Shown: piece after piece, positions 34,221 through 43,217 of the stretch
How the letters are laid out: each line of letters opens with the position of its first letter
Numbering within the stretch: the stretch's first letter is position 1
Source of the DNA: Streptomyces sp. DT2A-34
Lineage (GTDB): Bacteria > Actinomycetota > Actinomycetes > Streptomycetales > Streptomycetaceae
Length of the DNA: 64,000 nt
NCBI RefSeq assembly: GCF_030499515.1
Contig: NZ_JASTWJ010000001.1
Coordinates: forward strand, 248,001 to 312,000
Direction of reading: 5' to 3'
Position numbers and translations under genes: made by a program
The notes under the pieces: generated by a model
Databases searched by the model: none
The model's input: only the letters and a program-made list of their open reading frames with translations
What the model was told of the DNA's origin: nothing

Positions 34221-34637
34221 GTGACCACCACGCACCCGCGGTACCACTCCCGCTCCGACGCCTCGGTCGGCGAACTGGTCCAGGAGGCCACCCAGGAGCT
34301 GAGCGACCTGGTCCGGGCCGAGATGCGGCTGGCGCAGGCGGAGATGACGCAGAAGGGCAAGCGCCTCGGCATGGGCGGCGGCATGTTCGGCGGCGCCGGA
34401 CTGGTCGGCTTCCTCGCCCTGCAGGCGATGGTCGCCACCGCGATCGCGGCCCTGGCCGTGCCGCTGCCGGTGTGGGCCGCCGGGCTGATCATCACCGGGG
34501 GCCTGCTCGTCGTCGCCGCGCTGATGGCGGCCGTCGGCAGGGCGAAGGTCCGCACGGCCACCCCGCCCGCCCCCGAGCAGACCATGGACAGCGTCAGGGC
34601 CGACCTGGCCGAGATCAAGGAAAGGGCACAGCGATGA
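34221..34637 (+). CDS. Phage-holin-like membrane protein (Holin-X family)
   Basis: A 138-residue protein of the actinobacterial Holin-X / phage holin family. It has an amphipathic N-terminal helix (SVGELVQEATQELSDLVRAEM), then two hydrophobic segments (GLVGFLALQAMVATAIAALA and WAAGLIITGGLLVVAALMAA). I take the GTG at 34221, which has the purine-rich GGGGAAGAAGG at good distance; a GTG at 34212 is too close to that site. It overlaps the DUF3618 gene by four bases. It is not evidence for a prophage, because this gene set is a standard chromosomal module. Confidence 0.78.
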   Translation: MTTTHPRYHSRSDASVGELVQEATQELSDLVRAEMRLAQAEMTQKGKRLGMGGGMFGGAGLVGFLALQAMVATAIAALAVPLPVWAAGLIITGGLLVVAALMAAVGRAKVRTATPPAPEQTMDSVRADLAEIKERAQR

Positions 34638-35071
34638 CCAGTGACGCGACGTCCGGTTCCGGCAAGGGTCCCGACGAGCTGCGCGAGCAGATCGATCAGA
34701 CCCGCGAGGAACTGGGCCGGACCGTGGAGGAGCTCGCCACCCGGGCCGACGTCAAGAGCCGCGCCCAGGACAGGGCCCACGAGGCCAGGGAGCAGGTCGG
34801 CCGTGCGACCGCCGAGGTCGCACGGCGCGTCCGGGAGAAGGTGCCGCCTCCGGTACAGGACACGGCCGACCGGGCCGCGCACCGCGTCCGGGACACCGCG
34901 AGCAGGGCCGGCCACATGGTGCAGGACAGGACACCCGAACCGATACGGCAGCGGACCGACCGCGGCCTGCGGACCGCTCGGCAGCACCGCGGGGCACTGC
35001 TGGCCGGGACGGCGGCTGTGGGCGGTGCCGTCCTGCTGGCACGCCGTCGCCATGCGGGAGCCCACCGATGA
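34634..35071 (+). CDS. DUF3618 membrane-associated protein
   Basis: A 145-residue protein. The DUF3618 signature is at the N-terminus (DELREQIDQTREELGRTVEE, residues 13-32), followed by a long charged helical region with repeated Ala/Arg/Glu heptads that can form a coiled coil. A single hydrophobic segment (LLAGTAAVGGAVLLA) lies near the C-terminus. The ATG overlaps the stop of the Holin-X gene and its stop overlaps the DUF4235 start, so all three are translated together. The function is unknown; the group is thought to act at the envelope. Confidence 0.83.
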   Translation: MTSDATSGSGKGPDELREQIDQTREELGRTVEELATRADVKSRAQDRAHEAREQVGRATAEVARRVREKVPPPVQDTADRAAHRVRDTASRAGHMVQDRTPEPIRQRTDRGLRTARQHRGALLAGTAAVGGAVLLARRRHAGAHR

Positions 35072-35334
35072 AGACCTCCAAGATCGCATACAAGCCCGTG
35101 GGCCTCGCCCTCGGCGCCGTCAGCGGCATGCTGGCCGGCGCGGCCTTCAAGCAGACCTGGAAGATGCTCGGCCACGAGAAGGACGCCCCGGACGCCACCG
35201 ACGAGGACCGCACCTGGCAGGAGATCCTCACGGCCGCGACCCTCCAGGGCGCCATCTTCGCGGGCGTCAAGGCCGCCGTGGACCGCGCGGGCGCCACCGC
35301 CACCCGCCGCCTGACGGGCGCCTGGCCTGGCTGA
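35068..35334 (+). CDS. DUF4235 small membrane protein
   Basis: An 88-residue protein with the DUF4235 pattern: SKIAYKPVGLALGAVSGMLAG as a first glycine-rich hydrophobic segment, and TWQEILTAATLQGAIFAGVKAAVDR as the second. It is the fourth and last gene of the YihY/Holin-X/DUF3618/DUF4235 module. A strong hairpin follows 16 bases after its stop. Confidence 0.83.
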   Translation: MKTSKIAYKPVGLALGAVSGMLAGAAFKQTWKMLGHEKDAPDATDEDRTWQEILTAATLQGAIFAGVKAAVDRAGATATRRLTGAWPG

Positions 35335-35350
35335 CAGCCTCGAACCGCTT

Positions 35351-35377
35351 CCCTTGAGGGACCGCTTCCCTCAAGGG
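35351..35377. terminator. Bidirectional terminator hairpin
   Basis: A perfect 11-base stem, cccttgaggga / tccctcaaggg, with a 5-base loop, between the convergent DUF4235 gene and the sigma-partner gene. It can end transcription from both sides. Confidence 0.85.
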
Positions 35378-35393
35378 GGTGTGCTGCTCCCGG

Positions 35394-36365
35394 TCAGCGC
35401 ATCCAGGCGCTGTACGACATCACGTCGCCGGCCTTGACGCCGTACTCCGGCTCCGCCTTCGTGAAGGTGGTCTCCAGCCCGAGTACGGCGCCGGTGGCCG
35501 GGTCCATGATCAGCATCTCGCGGGTGGCGGACCGGTCGTACACGTACGCCTGTCCGCGCCGCCCGAGCCGGTCCGTCACCTGCCCCACGGGCCGCAGCCC
35601 CTCGGCGTCCGCGAGGAGCCGGGCCAGCGCGGCGGACTCGCGGGCGCCGAGGGTCCAGTGGTCCAGCAGGATCTTCGTGGCGTCGAGGAGTTCGGAGGTG
35701 TTCAGCGGCTTGCTGTGGTCCGACAGGTAGGCGCGCTCCGCTTCTTCGAGGTAGTCGTGCAGCCGTACGGCGTCGTGCGGCGGCCGGGACTCGGGCGGGG
35801 CGTCGCTCCAACTCGGCGGGTATGTCTGCCTGCTGAGGACGTGGCCGTCCTCGACGAGTTGCCCGTCGCCGCCGAGGACCGGCCGGCCCGGGTGCCGCGG
35901 GTCGGTCGCCACGACGAGTTCCGTGTGGCTGTCGTCGGCCTTCCACCGCACGATGCGCTCCTCGGGAAGCGTGATCGGCGGCTTGTCGTCGCTCATGCCC
36001 ATGCTCCACGACTGCACGTGCGTGCCCTTGCGGAGCTTCGGCGAACCGCCGGCCGCCGCCGCCTGTGCCCGCTCGGCCAGGGTTTTCAGGGTTACGGGGG
36101 TGGAGTCGGCCTGCACGAGCAGCGGGCGGGGTGCGGCGACCGCCGGGGCGGTCGTCCGGCCGGTGAACAGCAGAGCCGACACGAGCGCGGCGACGACGGC
36201 CACGGCCGCCAGTCCCCAGACCGGCCGCGGGCGGCGGGTGCTCCGCTCCCGCATCAGCCGGTCGAGCCGCCGCTCGGCGTGCTGGTCGAGGGGGCCGTCG
36301 CCGAAGTGCGGACCGTCGACCGGTACGGGGTTGGCGCGGCGCAGCAGTTCGAGTTCGTCAGCCAT
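35394..36365 (-). CDS. CU044_5270-type membrane protein, probable partner of the ECF sigma factor
   Basis: A 323-residue protein with a cytoplasmic N-terminus (about 50 residues), one membrane segment ([19 protein letters not shown], near residue 49-67) and a large outside domain. This is the layout of the CU044_5270 family, which regularly follows actinobacterial ECF sigma genes and is often taken to be an anti-sigma-like regulator. No zinc anti-sigma motif (HxxxCxxC) is present in the cytoplasmic part, so true anti-sigma activity is uncertain. Its start overlaps the sigma gene by eight bases, so the two are co-translated. Confidence 0.78.
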   Translation of the reverse strand: MADELELLRRANPVPVDGPHFGDGPLDQHAERRLDRLMRERSTRRPRPVWGLAAVAVVAALVSALLFTGRTTAPAVAAPRPLLVQADSTPVTLKTLAERAQAAAAGGSPKLRKGTHVQSWSMGMSDDKPPITLPEERIVRWKADDSHTELVVATDPRHPGRPVLGGDGQLVEDGHVLSRQTYPPSWSDAPPESRPPHDAVRLHDYLEEAERAYLSDHSKPLNTSELLDATKILLDHWTLGARESAALARLLADAEGLRPVGQVTDRLGRRGQAYVYDRSATREMLIMDPATGAVLGLETTFTKAEPEYGVKAGDVMSYSAWMR

Positions 36366-36891
36366 GGCTTCGTTCCTTGGACGCGGTCGGAGGGCACATA
36401 CGGTCGATCTCGGCTCGCAGTCGGCGCCGGGCCCGGTGCAGTCGCATCGACGCCGCCCTCGTGCCGCAGCCGAGGGCGACGGCGACCTCGTCGATGCCGA
36501 GTTCCTCCCATGCCGTCAGCCGCAGCACCTCCTGGTCGGCCGGGGAGAGCCGGGCGAGCGCGTCGTGCACCCAGGCGCCGGGGGCCTCCGCGTCCGGGCC
36601 CGCCTCGATGTGCCGCCCGTGTGCCGTGTCGTCGTTGCCCAGCCGGTCGACCAGCCGCCGTCTGCGCCCCTGGCCGCGTACCGCGTTGGCCAGGCAGTTG
36701 CGTGCCACGCCGTACAGCCAGGGCAGCGGTGCCGGCGGGAGGTCGGCCCGGCGGCGCCAGGCGACGGTGAACACCTCCGCCACCACTTCCTCGACGTCGC
36801 TCGTACGCCCGTCCAGTCGCCGCGCGACATAGCGGCTGACCGCCCAGTAGTGCTCGCGATAGGCAGCGGCGAAGTTGTCGTCGTTGCTCAT
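36358..36891 (-). CDS. ECF-type RNA polymerase sigma factor
   Basis: A 177-residue sigma-70-family factor of the ECF class. Region 2 is visible as [16 protein letters not shown] through [19 protein letters not shown] (with the region 2.4 block), and region 4 as [14 protein letters not shown] and [20 protein letters not shown], the promoter -35 recognition helix. The ATG at 36891 is the natural start; the long open frame beyond it toward 37863 is a shadow of ctaD. It is followed by the CU044_5270-type gene with an overlap, forming a typical sigma-regulator pair. Its target promoters are unknown. Confidence 0.87.
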   Translation of the reverse strand: MSNDDNFAAAYREHYWAVSRYVARRLDGRTSDVEEVVAEVFTVAWRRRADLPPAPLPWLYGVARNCLANAVRGQGRRRRLVDRLGNDDTAHGRHIEAGPDAEAPGAWVHDALARLSPADQEVLRLTAWEELGIDEVAVALGCGTRAASMRLHRARRRLRAEIDRMCPPTASKERSHG

Positions 36892-36996
36892 GTTCCGTTC
36901 GTGTCCGGCACCCTGGGGATCGTCACAGCTGTTTGCGTGATGCTCGTCGCGTCCCTGAAGTGTGACGGCCGGGCGGGGCGCGGACACAGGCGGGGC

Positions 36997-38598
36997 ATGA
37001 GGCACCTCAAGTGGCTGACGACCACCGATCACAAAACAATCGGAACGCTCTATCTGGTCACGTCGTTCGCGTTCTTCTGCGTAGGTGGCGTGATGGCGCT
37101 GCTCATGCGCGCCGAGCTGGCCCGTCCGGGCCTGCAGATCATGTCGAACACGCAGTTCAACCAGGCGTTCACGATGCACGGCACGATCATGCTGCTGATG
37201 TTCGCGACGCCGCTGTTCGCCGGCTTCGCGAACTGGATCATGCCGCTGCAGATCGGCGCGCCGGACGTGGCGTTCCCCCGGCTGAACATGTTCGCCTACT
37301 GGCTGTACCTGTTCGGCTCGCTCATCGCCGTCGGCGGCTTCCTCACCCCGCAGGGTGCGGCCGACTTCGGCTGGTTCGCCTACTCCCCGCTGTCGGACGC
37401 GGTCCGCAGCCCGGGTATCGGCGCCGACTTGTGGATCATGGGTCTGGCCTTCTCCGGCTTCGGCACCATCCTCGGCTCGGTCAACTTCATCACCACGATC
37501 ATCTGCATGCGCGCACCGGGCATGACCATGTTCCGCGTGCCGATCTTCGTGTGGAACGTGCTGCTGACCGCGGTGCTGGTCCTGCTGGCCTTCCCGGTCC
37601 TGGCGGCCGCGCTGTTCGCGCTGGAGGCGGACCGCAAGTTCGGCGCCCACGTCTTCGACTCCGCCAACGGCGGGGCGTTGCTGTGGCAACACCTCTTCTG
37701 GTTCTTCGGCCATCCAGAGGTGTACATCATCGCCCTGCCGTTCTTCGGCATCATCTCCGAGGTCATCCCGGTCTTCTCCCGCAAGCCGATGTTCGGCTAC
37801 ATGGGTCTGATCGCGGCGACCATCGCGATCGCGGGTCTGTCCGTGACGGTGTGGGCGCACCACATGTACGTCACCGGCGGTGTGCTGCTGCCGTTCTTCT
37901 CCTTCATGACGTTCCTCATCGCCGTACCAACGGGCGTGAAGTTCTTCAACTGGATCGGCACCATGTGGAACGGTTCCCTGAGTTTTGAAACACCCATGCT
38001 CTGGGCCTTTGGATTCCTGGTCACCTTCGTCTTCGGCGGTCTGACCGGCGTCATGCTCGCCTCACCGCCGCTGGACTTCCCGACGTCCGACACCTATTTC
38101 GTGGTGGCGCACTTCCACTACGTCATCTTCGGCACGGTGGTGTTCGCGATGTTCGCCGGGTTCCACTTCTGGTGGCCGAAGTTCACCGGCAGGATGCTCG
38201 ACGAGCGCCTCGGCAAGGTGACCTTCTGGACGCTGTTCATCGGCTTCCACGGCACCTTCCTGGTCCAGCACTGGCTGGGCGTGAACGGAATGCAGCGCCG
38301 GATTCCCGACTATCTGGCAGTGGAAGGACTCACGACGCTCAACACCCTGTCGACCGTCTTCTCGTTCGTGCTCGGCGCGTCGCTCCTGCCGTTCTTCTAC
38401 AACGTCTGGAAGACCGCGAAGTACGGCGAGAAGGTCGAGTCCGACGACCCGTGGGGATACGGCCGCTCGTTGGAATGGGCGACGTCATGCCCTCCCCCGC
38501 GCCACAACTTCCTGACGCTGCCCCGTATTCGGTCCGAATCCCCGGCGTTCGACCTGCGGCACGCTCCCGCACCGGAGAAGGAGTTGACGGCTCTGTGA
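36997..38598 (+). CDS. ctaD: Cytochrome c oxidase subunit I (aa3-type), stand-alone copy
   Basis: A 533-residue twelve-helix haem-copper oxidase subunit. The haem a ligand His is in [10 protein letters not shown], the CuB site with its His-Tyr pair is in [14 protein letters not shown], the HH pair is in [10 protein letters not shown], and the last haem ligands are in [11 protein letters not shown]. It begins directly at [15 protein letters not shown], so the roughly 40-residue N-terminal extension of the main Streptomyces CtaD is missing. The C-terminal tail, including [20 protein letters not shown], is kept. No ctaC, ctaE or ctaF lies nearby, so it is an accessory copy. It is divergent from the sigma gene, and a GTGA overlap links it to the next small gene. 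Confidence 0.92.
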   Translation: MRHLKWLTTTDHKTIGTLYLVTSFAFFCVGGVMALLMRAELARPGLQIMSNTQFNQAFTMHGTIMLLMFATPLFAGFANWIMPLQIGAPDVAFPRLNMFAYWLYLFGSLIAVGGFLTPQGAADFGWFAYSPLSDAVRSPGIGADLWIMGLAFSGFGTILGSVNFITTIICMRAPGMTMFRVPIFVWNVLLTAVLVLLAFPVLAAALFALEADRKFGAHVFDSANGGALLWQHLFWFFGHPEVYIIALPFFGIISEVIPVFSRKPMFGYMGLIAATIAIAGLSVTVWAHHMYVTGGVLLPFFSFMTFLIAVPTGVKFFNWIGTMWNGSLSFETPMLWAFGFLVTFVFGGLTGVMLASPPLDFPTSDTYFVVAHFHYVIFGTVVFAMFAGFHFWWPKFTGRMLDERLGKVTFWTLFIGFHGTFLVQHWLGVNGMQRRIPDYLAVEGLTTLNTLSTVFSFVLGASLLPFFYNVWKTAKYGEKVESDDPWGYGRSLEWATSCPPPRHNFLTLPRIRSESPAFDLRHAPAPEKELTAL

Positions 38599-38918
38599 GC
38601 ATCACGGACGAATTCCTGAACGACATCGAGGGGCATCTGCTGCTCGCCGCGACCCGCGAGGAAGGCCGTACGGCTGCCGCACGGTTCAGCGCCCCGCTGC
38701 AGGGGCTGACGGACCGTCAGCGGACCGAGCTGGAGCGGCGATTCGAGGCGGAATACCTCGTACTCGCCCGCGCCTCCTGGCAGCACACGGCGGCGTGTGC
38801 CGGAAGGCTGCGGGACGAGTACGAGGCGAGATACCGCGACCTGCGGCGCCGTCTGCTGGCCGGCTGGCTGCTGACCTGCGCCTTGGCTTTCGGTGCCCTC
38901 GTCGTGTGCCTCGCCTAG
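38595..38918 (+). CDS. Small membrane protein coupled to ctaD
   Basis: A 107-residue protein that starts with GTG overlapping the ctaD stop by four bases. The body is helical and charged ([20 protein letters not shown], residues about 38-57), and a single hydrophobic segment ends the protein ([21 protein letters not shown]). No family is recognised. The tight coupling suggests a role in assembly or stability of this oxidase subunit. This is inference from position only. Confidence 0.7.
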   Translation: MSITDEFLNDIEGHLLLAATREEGRTAAARFSAPLQGLTDRQRTELERRFEAEYLVLARASWQHTAACAGRLRDEYEARYRDLRRRLLAGWLLTCALAFGALVVCLA

Positions 38919-38925
38919 GCCCGCG

Positions 38926-40887
38926 CTACGACACCGTCCACTTCTGGTTGCTCTGGCCGTTGCATGCCCAGAGCACCAGCTTCGCGCCGTTGGCCGTGGC
39001 CGCGCCGTACGCGTCCAGGCAGAGCCCGGCGTTGACGTTGGTGAGGGTGCCGTCGCTGTTGATGTTCCACTGCTGGTTGCTCTGGCCGTTGCAGTCCCAG
39101 ATGACAACCCGGGTGCCGTTGGTGGTACCTCGGTTGTAGGCGTCGAGGCACTTGTTGCCGTACACCACCAGTTGCTTGCGGGTGCTGCTGTACTGCCAGA
39201 CCTGGTTCTGGCCGCCGGTGCAGTCCCACAGCTGGGCGTCGGTGCCGTTGGTGATGGTGTTGTCGTTGATGTCGGCGCAACGGCCGGACTGGGTGCCGGT
39301 GACGAGGGTGCCGTTCTTGCCCGGCAGCGGCCGTACGACGATGCCGTCGAGGGTCGGGGCGCCGGAGAAGGAGATCGTGTTGGTGCTGCCCTTGACGAGG
39401 GAGACGTTGACGGAGATGTTGCCGGCGCTGGAGCCGGTCGGCGGGAAGGAGACCTTGGTGGAGGTCTGGCCGTTGACGGTGAGGGTGGCGGTCCGGGCGG
39501 TGGAGGTGTTGTTGGTGTAGGAGACGTCGACCGTCTTCAGACCGGCGCTTCCGGCGACCACGCCGGAGAAGCTCGCCGTGCCGTTGTACGTGCTCGCCGA
39601 CTGCTCGGTGCCCCCGGTGACCGTGAGCATGACGGAGCTGTTCGCCGGCACGCTGGTGGTGTAACTCGTGCCGGTCGTGGCGACGTTCTGGCGGGCCCAC
39701 AGGTCACGGACGGTCGCGGAGGCGTTCGTCAGGCCCAGGTCGGACCAGCGGACGGTCATGTTCTGCGTGGTGGACGTGCGGTTGAGGAGGACGACGGCAC
39801 GGTTTCCGGTGCCGGCGAGGACCTTGCCGTACACCTGGAGACCGGAGGTGTCCTCGGCGACCTTCACACCCTGGAGGCCGCGCGGGTCCTGGTCGACGGC
39901 GATGACCTTGGGGTTGGTGAGGATGTTCGTCGTCTCGGTGGTGAGGGTGGTGAGGTCGAGACCGGCGAGCAGCGGGGCGCCGGAGATCGCCCACAGGTTC
40001 ATGTGGGAGCGGCTCTGGGCGGCGGTCAGGCCGTTCATGCCGACGACCATCATGTCGGGGTCGTTGTAGTAGCCGGTGTGCTGGGCCGTGGGGTGGATGT
40101 TGCGGTCGAAGGCGGTCAGGACGTTGCTGTACGACGGTGTGCCGCCGTGAAAGAAGATGTCCGTGTTGGTCCGCCACATCGGGCCCATGCCGGGGGCCCA
40201 GTTCCAGGGGTTGGAGTAGCCCCAGTTGCACAGGGACAGGGCGAGCGGGCGGCCGGTCGTCGCGGTCGCCCTGGTGACGGCGTCGCTGATCGCCTGGTAG
40301 GTCGTCTTCGGGTCGAGGCCCTTGGCGTCACCGCCGCACCAGTCGACCTTCACGAAGTCGAAGCCCCACTGGGAGAAGGCCAGCATGTCCTGCTCGTAGT
40401 GGCCCTCGCTGCCGGAGCCGGGCGCGGCGGGGCGGCCGGTCGGGAAGTAGTAGCCGCAGCCGTCCTTGCCGGCGTCGGTGTAGATACCGGCCTTCAGACC
40501 CTTGCTGTGGATGTAGTCGGCGATGGCCTTCATGCCGCCGGGCCACTCCGCCTCGTCGACGGTGATGTTGCCGGCGCTGTCGCGGGTGCCCTGCCACCAG
40601 CCCTCGTCGATGTTGATGTACTCGTAGCCGGCCTCGGGCAGACCCGCCGCCACGAACGCGTCGACCTGCTGCTTGATGACGTTGTAGTCGACCTTCGCGG
40701 CGAAGGCGTTCCAGGACGCCCAGCCCATGGGGGCGGTGGGCACCGGTATCTGACGGCTCGTCACGGCTTGGGCGGGTGCGGTCCCGGCGAACAGGAGCGC
40801 GGCCGTGGCGGCGAGCGCCAGGACGAGGACGCGCGCGACGGCGGATCTGCAGCGGCGGACGAGATGGGTTCGGGGCGGGGGGTACAT
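38926..40887 (-). CDS. Secreted alpha-galactosidase (GH27) with ricin-type lectin domain
   Basis: A 653-residue exported enzyme. A signal peptide (about 40 residues, ending APAQA) leads into a GH27 (beta/alpha)8 barrel (about 45-330) opening with PMGWASWNAF. The nucleophile Asp is in FVKVDWCGG and the acid/base Asp in YYNDPDMMVVG. A beta-sandwich domain and a second beta module (about 415-520) follow. The C-terminal ricin-type (CBM13) domain has three QxW repeats: NQVWQYS, NQQWNIN and NQKWTVS. The start at 40887 has AAGGAG upstream. It should release galactose from galactomannan or similar plant polymers outside the cell. An inverted pair gttcga/tcgaac lies in the upstream gap. Confidence 0.9.
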   Translation of the reverse strand: MYPPPRTHLVRRCRSAVARVLVLALAATAALLFAGTAPAQAVTSRQIPVPTAPMGWASWNAFAAKVDYNVIKQQVDAFVAAGLPEAGYEYINIDEGWWQGTRDSAGNITVDEAEWPGGMKAIADYIHSKGLKAGIYTDAGKDGCGYYFPTGRPAAPGSGSEGHYEQDMLAFSQWGFDFVKVDWCGGDAKGLDPKTTYQAISDAVTRATATTGRPLALSLCNWGYSNPWNWAPGMGPMWRTNTDIFFHGGTPSYSNVLTAFDRNIHPTAQHTGYYNDPDMMVVGMNGLTAAQSRSHMNLWAISGAPLLAGLDLTTLTTETTNILTNPKVIAVDQDPRGLQGVKVAEDTSGLQVYGKVLAGTGNRAVVLLNRTSTTQNMTVRWSDLGLTNASATVRDLWARQNVATTGTSYTTSVPANSSVMLTVTGGTEQSASTYNGTASFSGVVAGSAGLKTVDVSYTNNTSTARTATLTVNGQTSTKVSFPPTGSSAGNISVNVSLVKGSTNTISFSGAPTLDGIVVRPLPGKNGTLVTGTQSGRCADINDNTITNGTDAQLWDCTGGQNQVWQYSSTRKQLVVYGNKCLDAYNRGTTNGTRVVIWDCNGQSNQQWNINSDGTLTNVNAGLCLDAYGAATANGAKLVLWACNGQSNQKWTVS

Positions 40888-41072
40888 GCGGCTCCTTAGC
40901 GCGGGAAGATCACCCAGAAGGTTCGACATACCGAATATCAGTCGGAAGATCGAACGCGTCGCGCTGAAAGTAGAGCCAGGTGAGGGGGAAGTCAACGGAT
41001 GGGACGGACCTCAAATCACCCTCGCCCACGGGTCGTTCCCCCGCCGCGTCGGGCGCCGCCATACTGGCCGAC

Positions 41073-42299
41073 GTGCGCGTAGCCATCATGACGGCGGGCT
41101 CCCGGGGCGATGTGGCCCCCTATACCGGACTCGGGCACGCCCTGGCCCGGGCCGGACACGAGGTCACCCTGGTCACGCACGGCTGCTTCGAGCGGCTGGT
41201 CGCCGGGTCGGGCGTGCGCTTCCATCCGATGCCGCTGGATCCACGGGCGGAGTTGGAGTCGGCGCGTGGCCGGAGGCTGCATCGGAGTGCGACCGGCGTC
41301 GGCAAGCTCGTGCGCGTGGTGGGGATGGCGCGGACCCTGGCCGATCGAATGACGGACGACCTGCTGGCCGCCGCCCGGGCCAGCGACCTCCTGCTCCTGG
41401 CGGGCTCCACCGCACCGCTCGGGCAGGCCATCGCCGAGGGCCTGTCGCTGCCCAGCATCGACCTCCCCCTGCAACCACTCGCCCGCACCCGGGAGTTCGG
41501 TCCGCCGATGCTCGGGGGCCGCTCCTGGGGAGCCGTCGGGAACCGGGTAGCCGGGCACGGCGTGAACCTGGCCATCGAGCGGGTCTTCTCGGCGGCCGTA
41601 CCGGACGTACGGGCACGCCTGGGGCTCCCGCCCGACAGGGCGCGCCGCACCCGAGCGAGCCGCGTGCTCCACGGCTTCAGCCCCCTGGTGGTGCCCCGGC
41701 CGCGCGACTGGCGTCCGGACCTGGAGGTGGCGGGTTACTGGTGGCCGTACGACGGCGAGGCCCAACTCCCGCCCGAGCTACGGGACTTCCTGGACGCGGG
41801 TCCGCCGCCCGTCTTCGTGGGCCTGGGCAGCGCGACCGTCCCGGATCCGGCGCGGCTGAGCGCCGAGGTCGTGGGCGCCCTGCGCGGGGCCGGGCTGCGC
41901 GGGGTGATCCAGCGGGGCTGGGGTGGCCTCGATGCCGCCGGGGACGACGTACTGACCATCGGCGAGGTGCCGCACTCCGCGCTGTTCCCGCGGATGGCCG
42001 CCGTGGTCCACCACTGCGGGGCGGGCACGACCGGCGCCGGGCTGCGCGCCGGGGTGCCGGCCGTTCCGGTACCGGTCCAGTTCGACGAGGGCTTCTGGGC
42101 CGCTCGCCTGGTCGCGCTCGGCGTGGCGCCCCGCGCTGTGCCGCTGCGGAACTTCACGGCCGAGGCGCTGGCGGCCGCCCTGCGGCAGGCGACCGGTGAT
42201 CCGTCCTACGGCCGTCGCGCCCGGGCCCTGGCCGACCGACTGGACGCCGAGGACGGCGTGGCTCCGGTCCTCGATGCGGTGAACCGCCTCCAGGGCTGA
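41073..42299 (+). CDS. UDP-glycosyltransferase (GT1, MGT-like) A
   Basis: A 408-residue GT-B-fold enzyme of the sterol/macrolide glucosyltransferase type. The N-terminal domain opens with VAIMTAGSRGDVAPYTGLGH, where an acceptor-site His/Asp region follows. The sugar-nucleotide domain has VFVGLGSATVPDP, GEVPHSALFPRMAAVVHHCG and AGTTGAGLRAGVP, the PSPG-like donor block. I take the GTG at 41073 as the start because the family begins there; the frame is open a further 31 codons upstream. It is a paralogue of the gene at 44496. Such enzymes can inactivate macrolides or decorate lipids; the acceptor is unknown. Confidence 0.83.
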   Translation: MRVAIMTAGSRGDVAPYTGLGHALARAGHEVTLVTHGCFERLVAGSGVRFHPMPLDPRAELESARGRRLHRSATGVGKLVRVVGMARTLADRMTDDLLAAARASDLLLLAGSTAPLGQAIAEGLSLPSIDLPLQPLARTREFGPPMLGGRSWGAVGNRVAGHGVNLAIERVFSAAVPDVRARLGLPPDRARRTRASRVLHGFSPLVVPRPRDWRPDLEVAGYWWPYDGEAQLPPELRDFLDAGPPPVFVGLGSATVPDPARLSAEVVGALRGAGLRGVIQRGWGGLDAAGDDVLTIGEVPHSALFPRMAAVVHHCGAGTTGAGLRAGVPAVPVPVQFDEGFWAARLVALGVAPRAVPLRNFTAEALAAALRQATGDPSYGRRARALADRLDAEDGVAPVLDAVNRLQG

Positions 42300-42372
42300 G
42301 CGCGCTCGGACCGGGCGAGCGCCGGGCCGACGTCCACCTCGCCAAGGACCTCGAAGCCGTCGAGACCCCGCG

Positions 42373-43071
42373 TCAGGGCCCGGCAAGCCGTGCGTCGGCC
42401 GGCTGGAGGATGCCGAGGAGGAGGCGGACGAGTTCGTCGACGACCTCGTCGAGGGTCGCGTCCACCCAGCCCGCCGTCCAGTCGTGCAGCAGCCCGTTGA
42501 CGCTGCCGATGAACGCGGTCGCGGCGAGGCGGTAGTCGCGGGGCGCCGCCTCGCCTCGGGTGACGGCGGACGCCGCCTCGGCGCAGACGAGGTCGACCCA
42601 GCGGGCCCGCCGGGCGAGGCGCTGTTCCTCCAGGCGGGGGCTGACGCCGATGATCTCGACGAAGGTGATGCGGATGCGGCGCGGGTCGGAGGTGACGTTC
42701 GCGGCGTACGCGCGGAAGATCTCGGTGGCGCGTTCGGCGAGCGGCAGGTTCCCCGCGCCGGCCACCGCGGCCAGCACGGCCTCCTCCGCCCACGCGTTGA
42801 CCTGGAGGTGCAGGGCCGCCAGGACGTCCTCCAGCGTGCGGAACTCCTCGTAGAACTGACGCGTCGACAGGCCCGCGGCCTCGCTCAGCGCCGCGACCGT
42901 GGTGCCCCGGTAACCGGGGCTGTCGCCGAACAGTTGGAGCGCGGCGTCGAGGAAGCGGCGCCGCCGCTCGGCCTGCCGCTCCTCGGCCGACTTGCCGCCG
43001 TAGCGACCGGTGGGCGCCTTGAGCCTGCCCGCCACGCTGTCCTCCCACCGCTTCGCCGACCCGACGGCCAA
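42373..43071 (-). CDS. TetR-family repressor
   Basis: A 232-residue regulator. The DNA-binding domain lies after a 30-residue basic head: ERRRRFLDAALQLFGDSPGY, then the recognition helix region TTVAALSEAAGLSTRQFYEEF. The C-terminal ligand-binding domain is all-helical. It is divergent from the exported beta-propeller gene, and a palindrome lies between them, so it probably represses itself and that gene. The start could be a few codons later. Confidence 0.85.
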   Translation of the reverse strand: MAVGSAKRWEDSVAGRLKAPTGRYGGKSAEERQAERRRRFLDAALQLFGDSPGYRGTTVAALSEAAGLSTRQFYEEFRTLEDVLAALHLQVNAWAEEAVLAAVAGAGNLPLAERATEIFRAYAANVTSDPRRIRITFVEIIGVSPRLEEQRLARRARWVDLVCAEAASAVTRGEAAPRDYRLAATAFIGSVNGLLHDWTAGWVDATLDEVVDELVRLLLGILQPADARLAGP

Positions 43072-43112
43072 TTTTGTCGTGTACGCAGTCTTGTGGAGAA
43101 GGGCACCCCCTC

Positions 43113-43128
43113 CTTACTTTTCAGTAAG
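43113..43128. promoter_or_regulatory. Candidate TetR operator palindrome
   Basis: CTTACT-tttc-AGTAAG, 6-base arms with a 4-base spacer, placed 42 bases from the TetR start and 90 bases before the divergent propeller gene. Its AT-rich character stands out from the surroundings. Confidence 0.55.
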
Positions 43129-43217
43129 TTGATTCTGAAAGCACCTGTGTTCAGATTCACCATCCCGTTCTTGGCATGCCCCACTCCGGACGCCCACCTC
43201 AGAGGAAGAGAGCAGTC

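Noticed and set aside
34221..35334. Holin-like gene as evidence for a prophage
   Set aside because: The Holin-X, DUF3618 and DUF4235 genes after a YihY gene are a common chromosomal actinobacterial module. No capsid, integrase or lysis genes are near.
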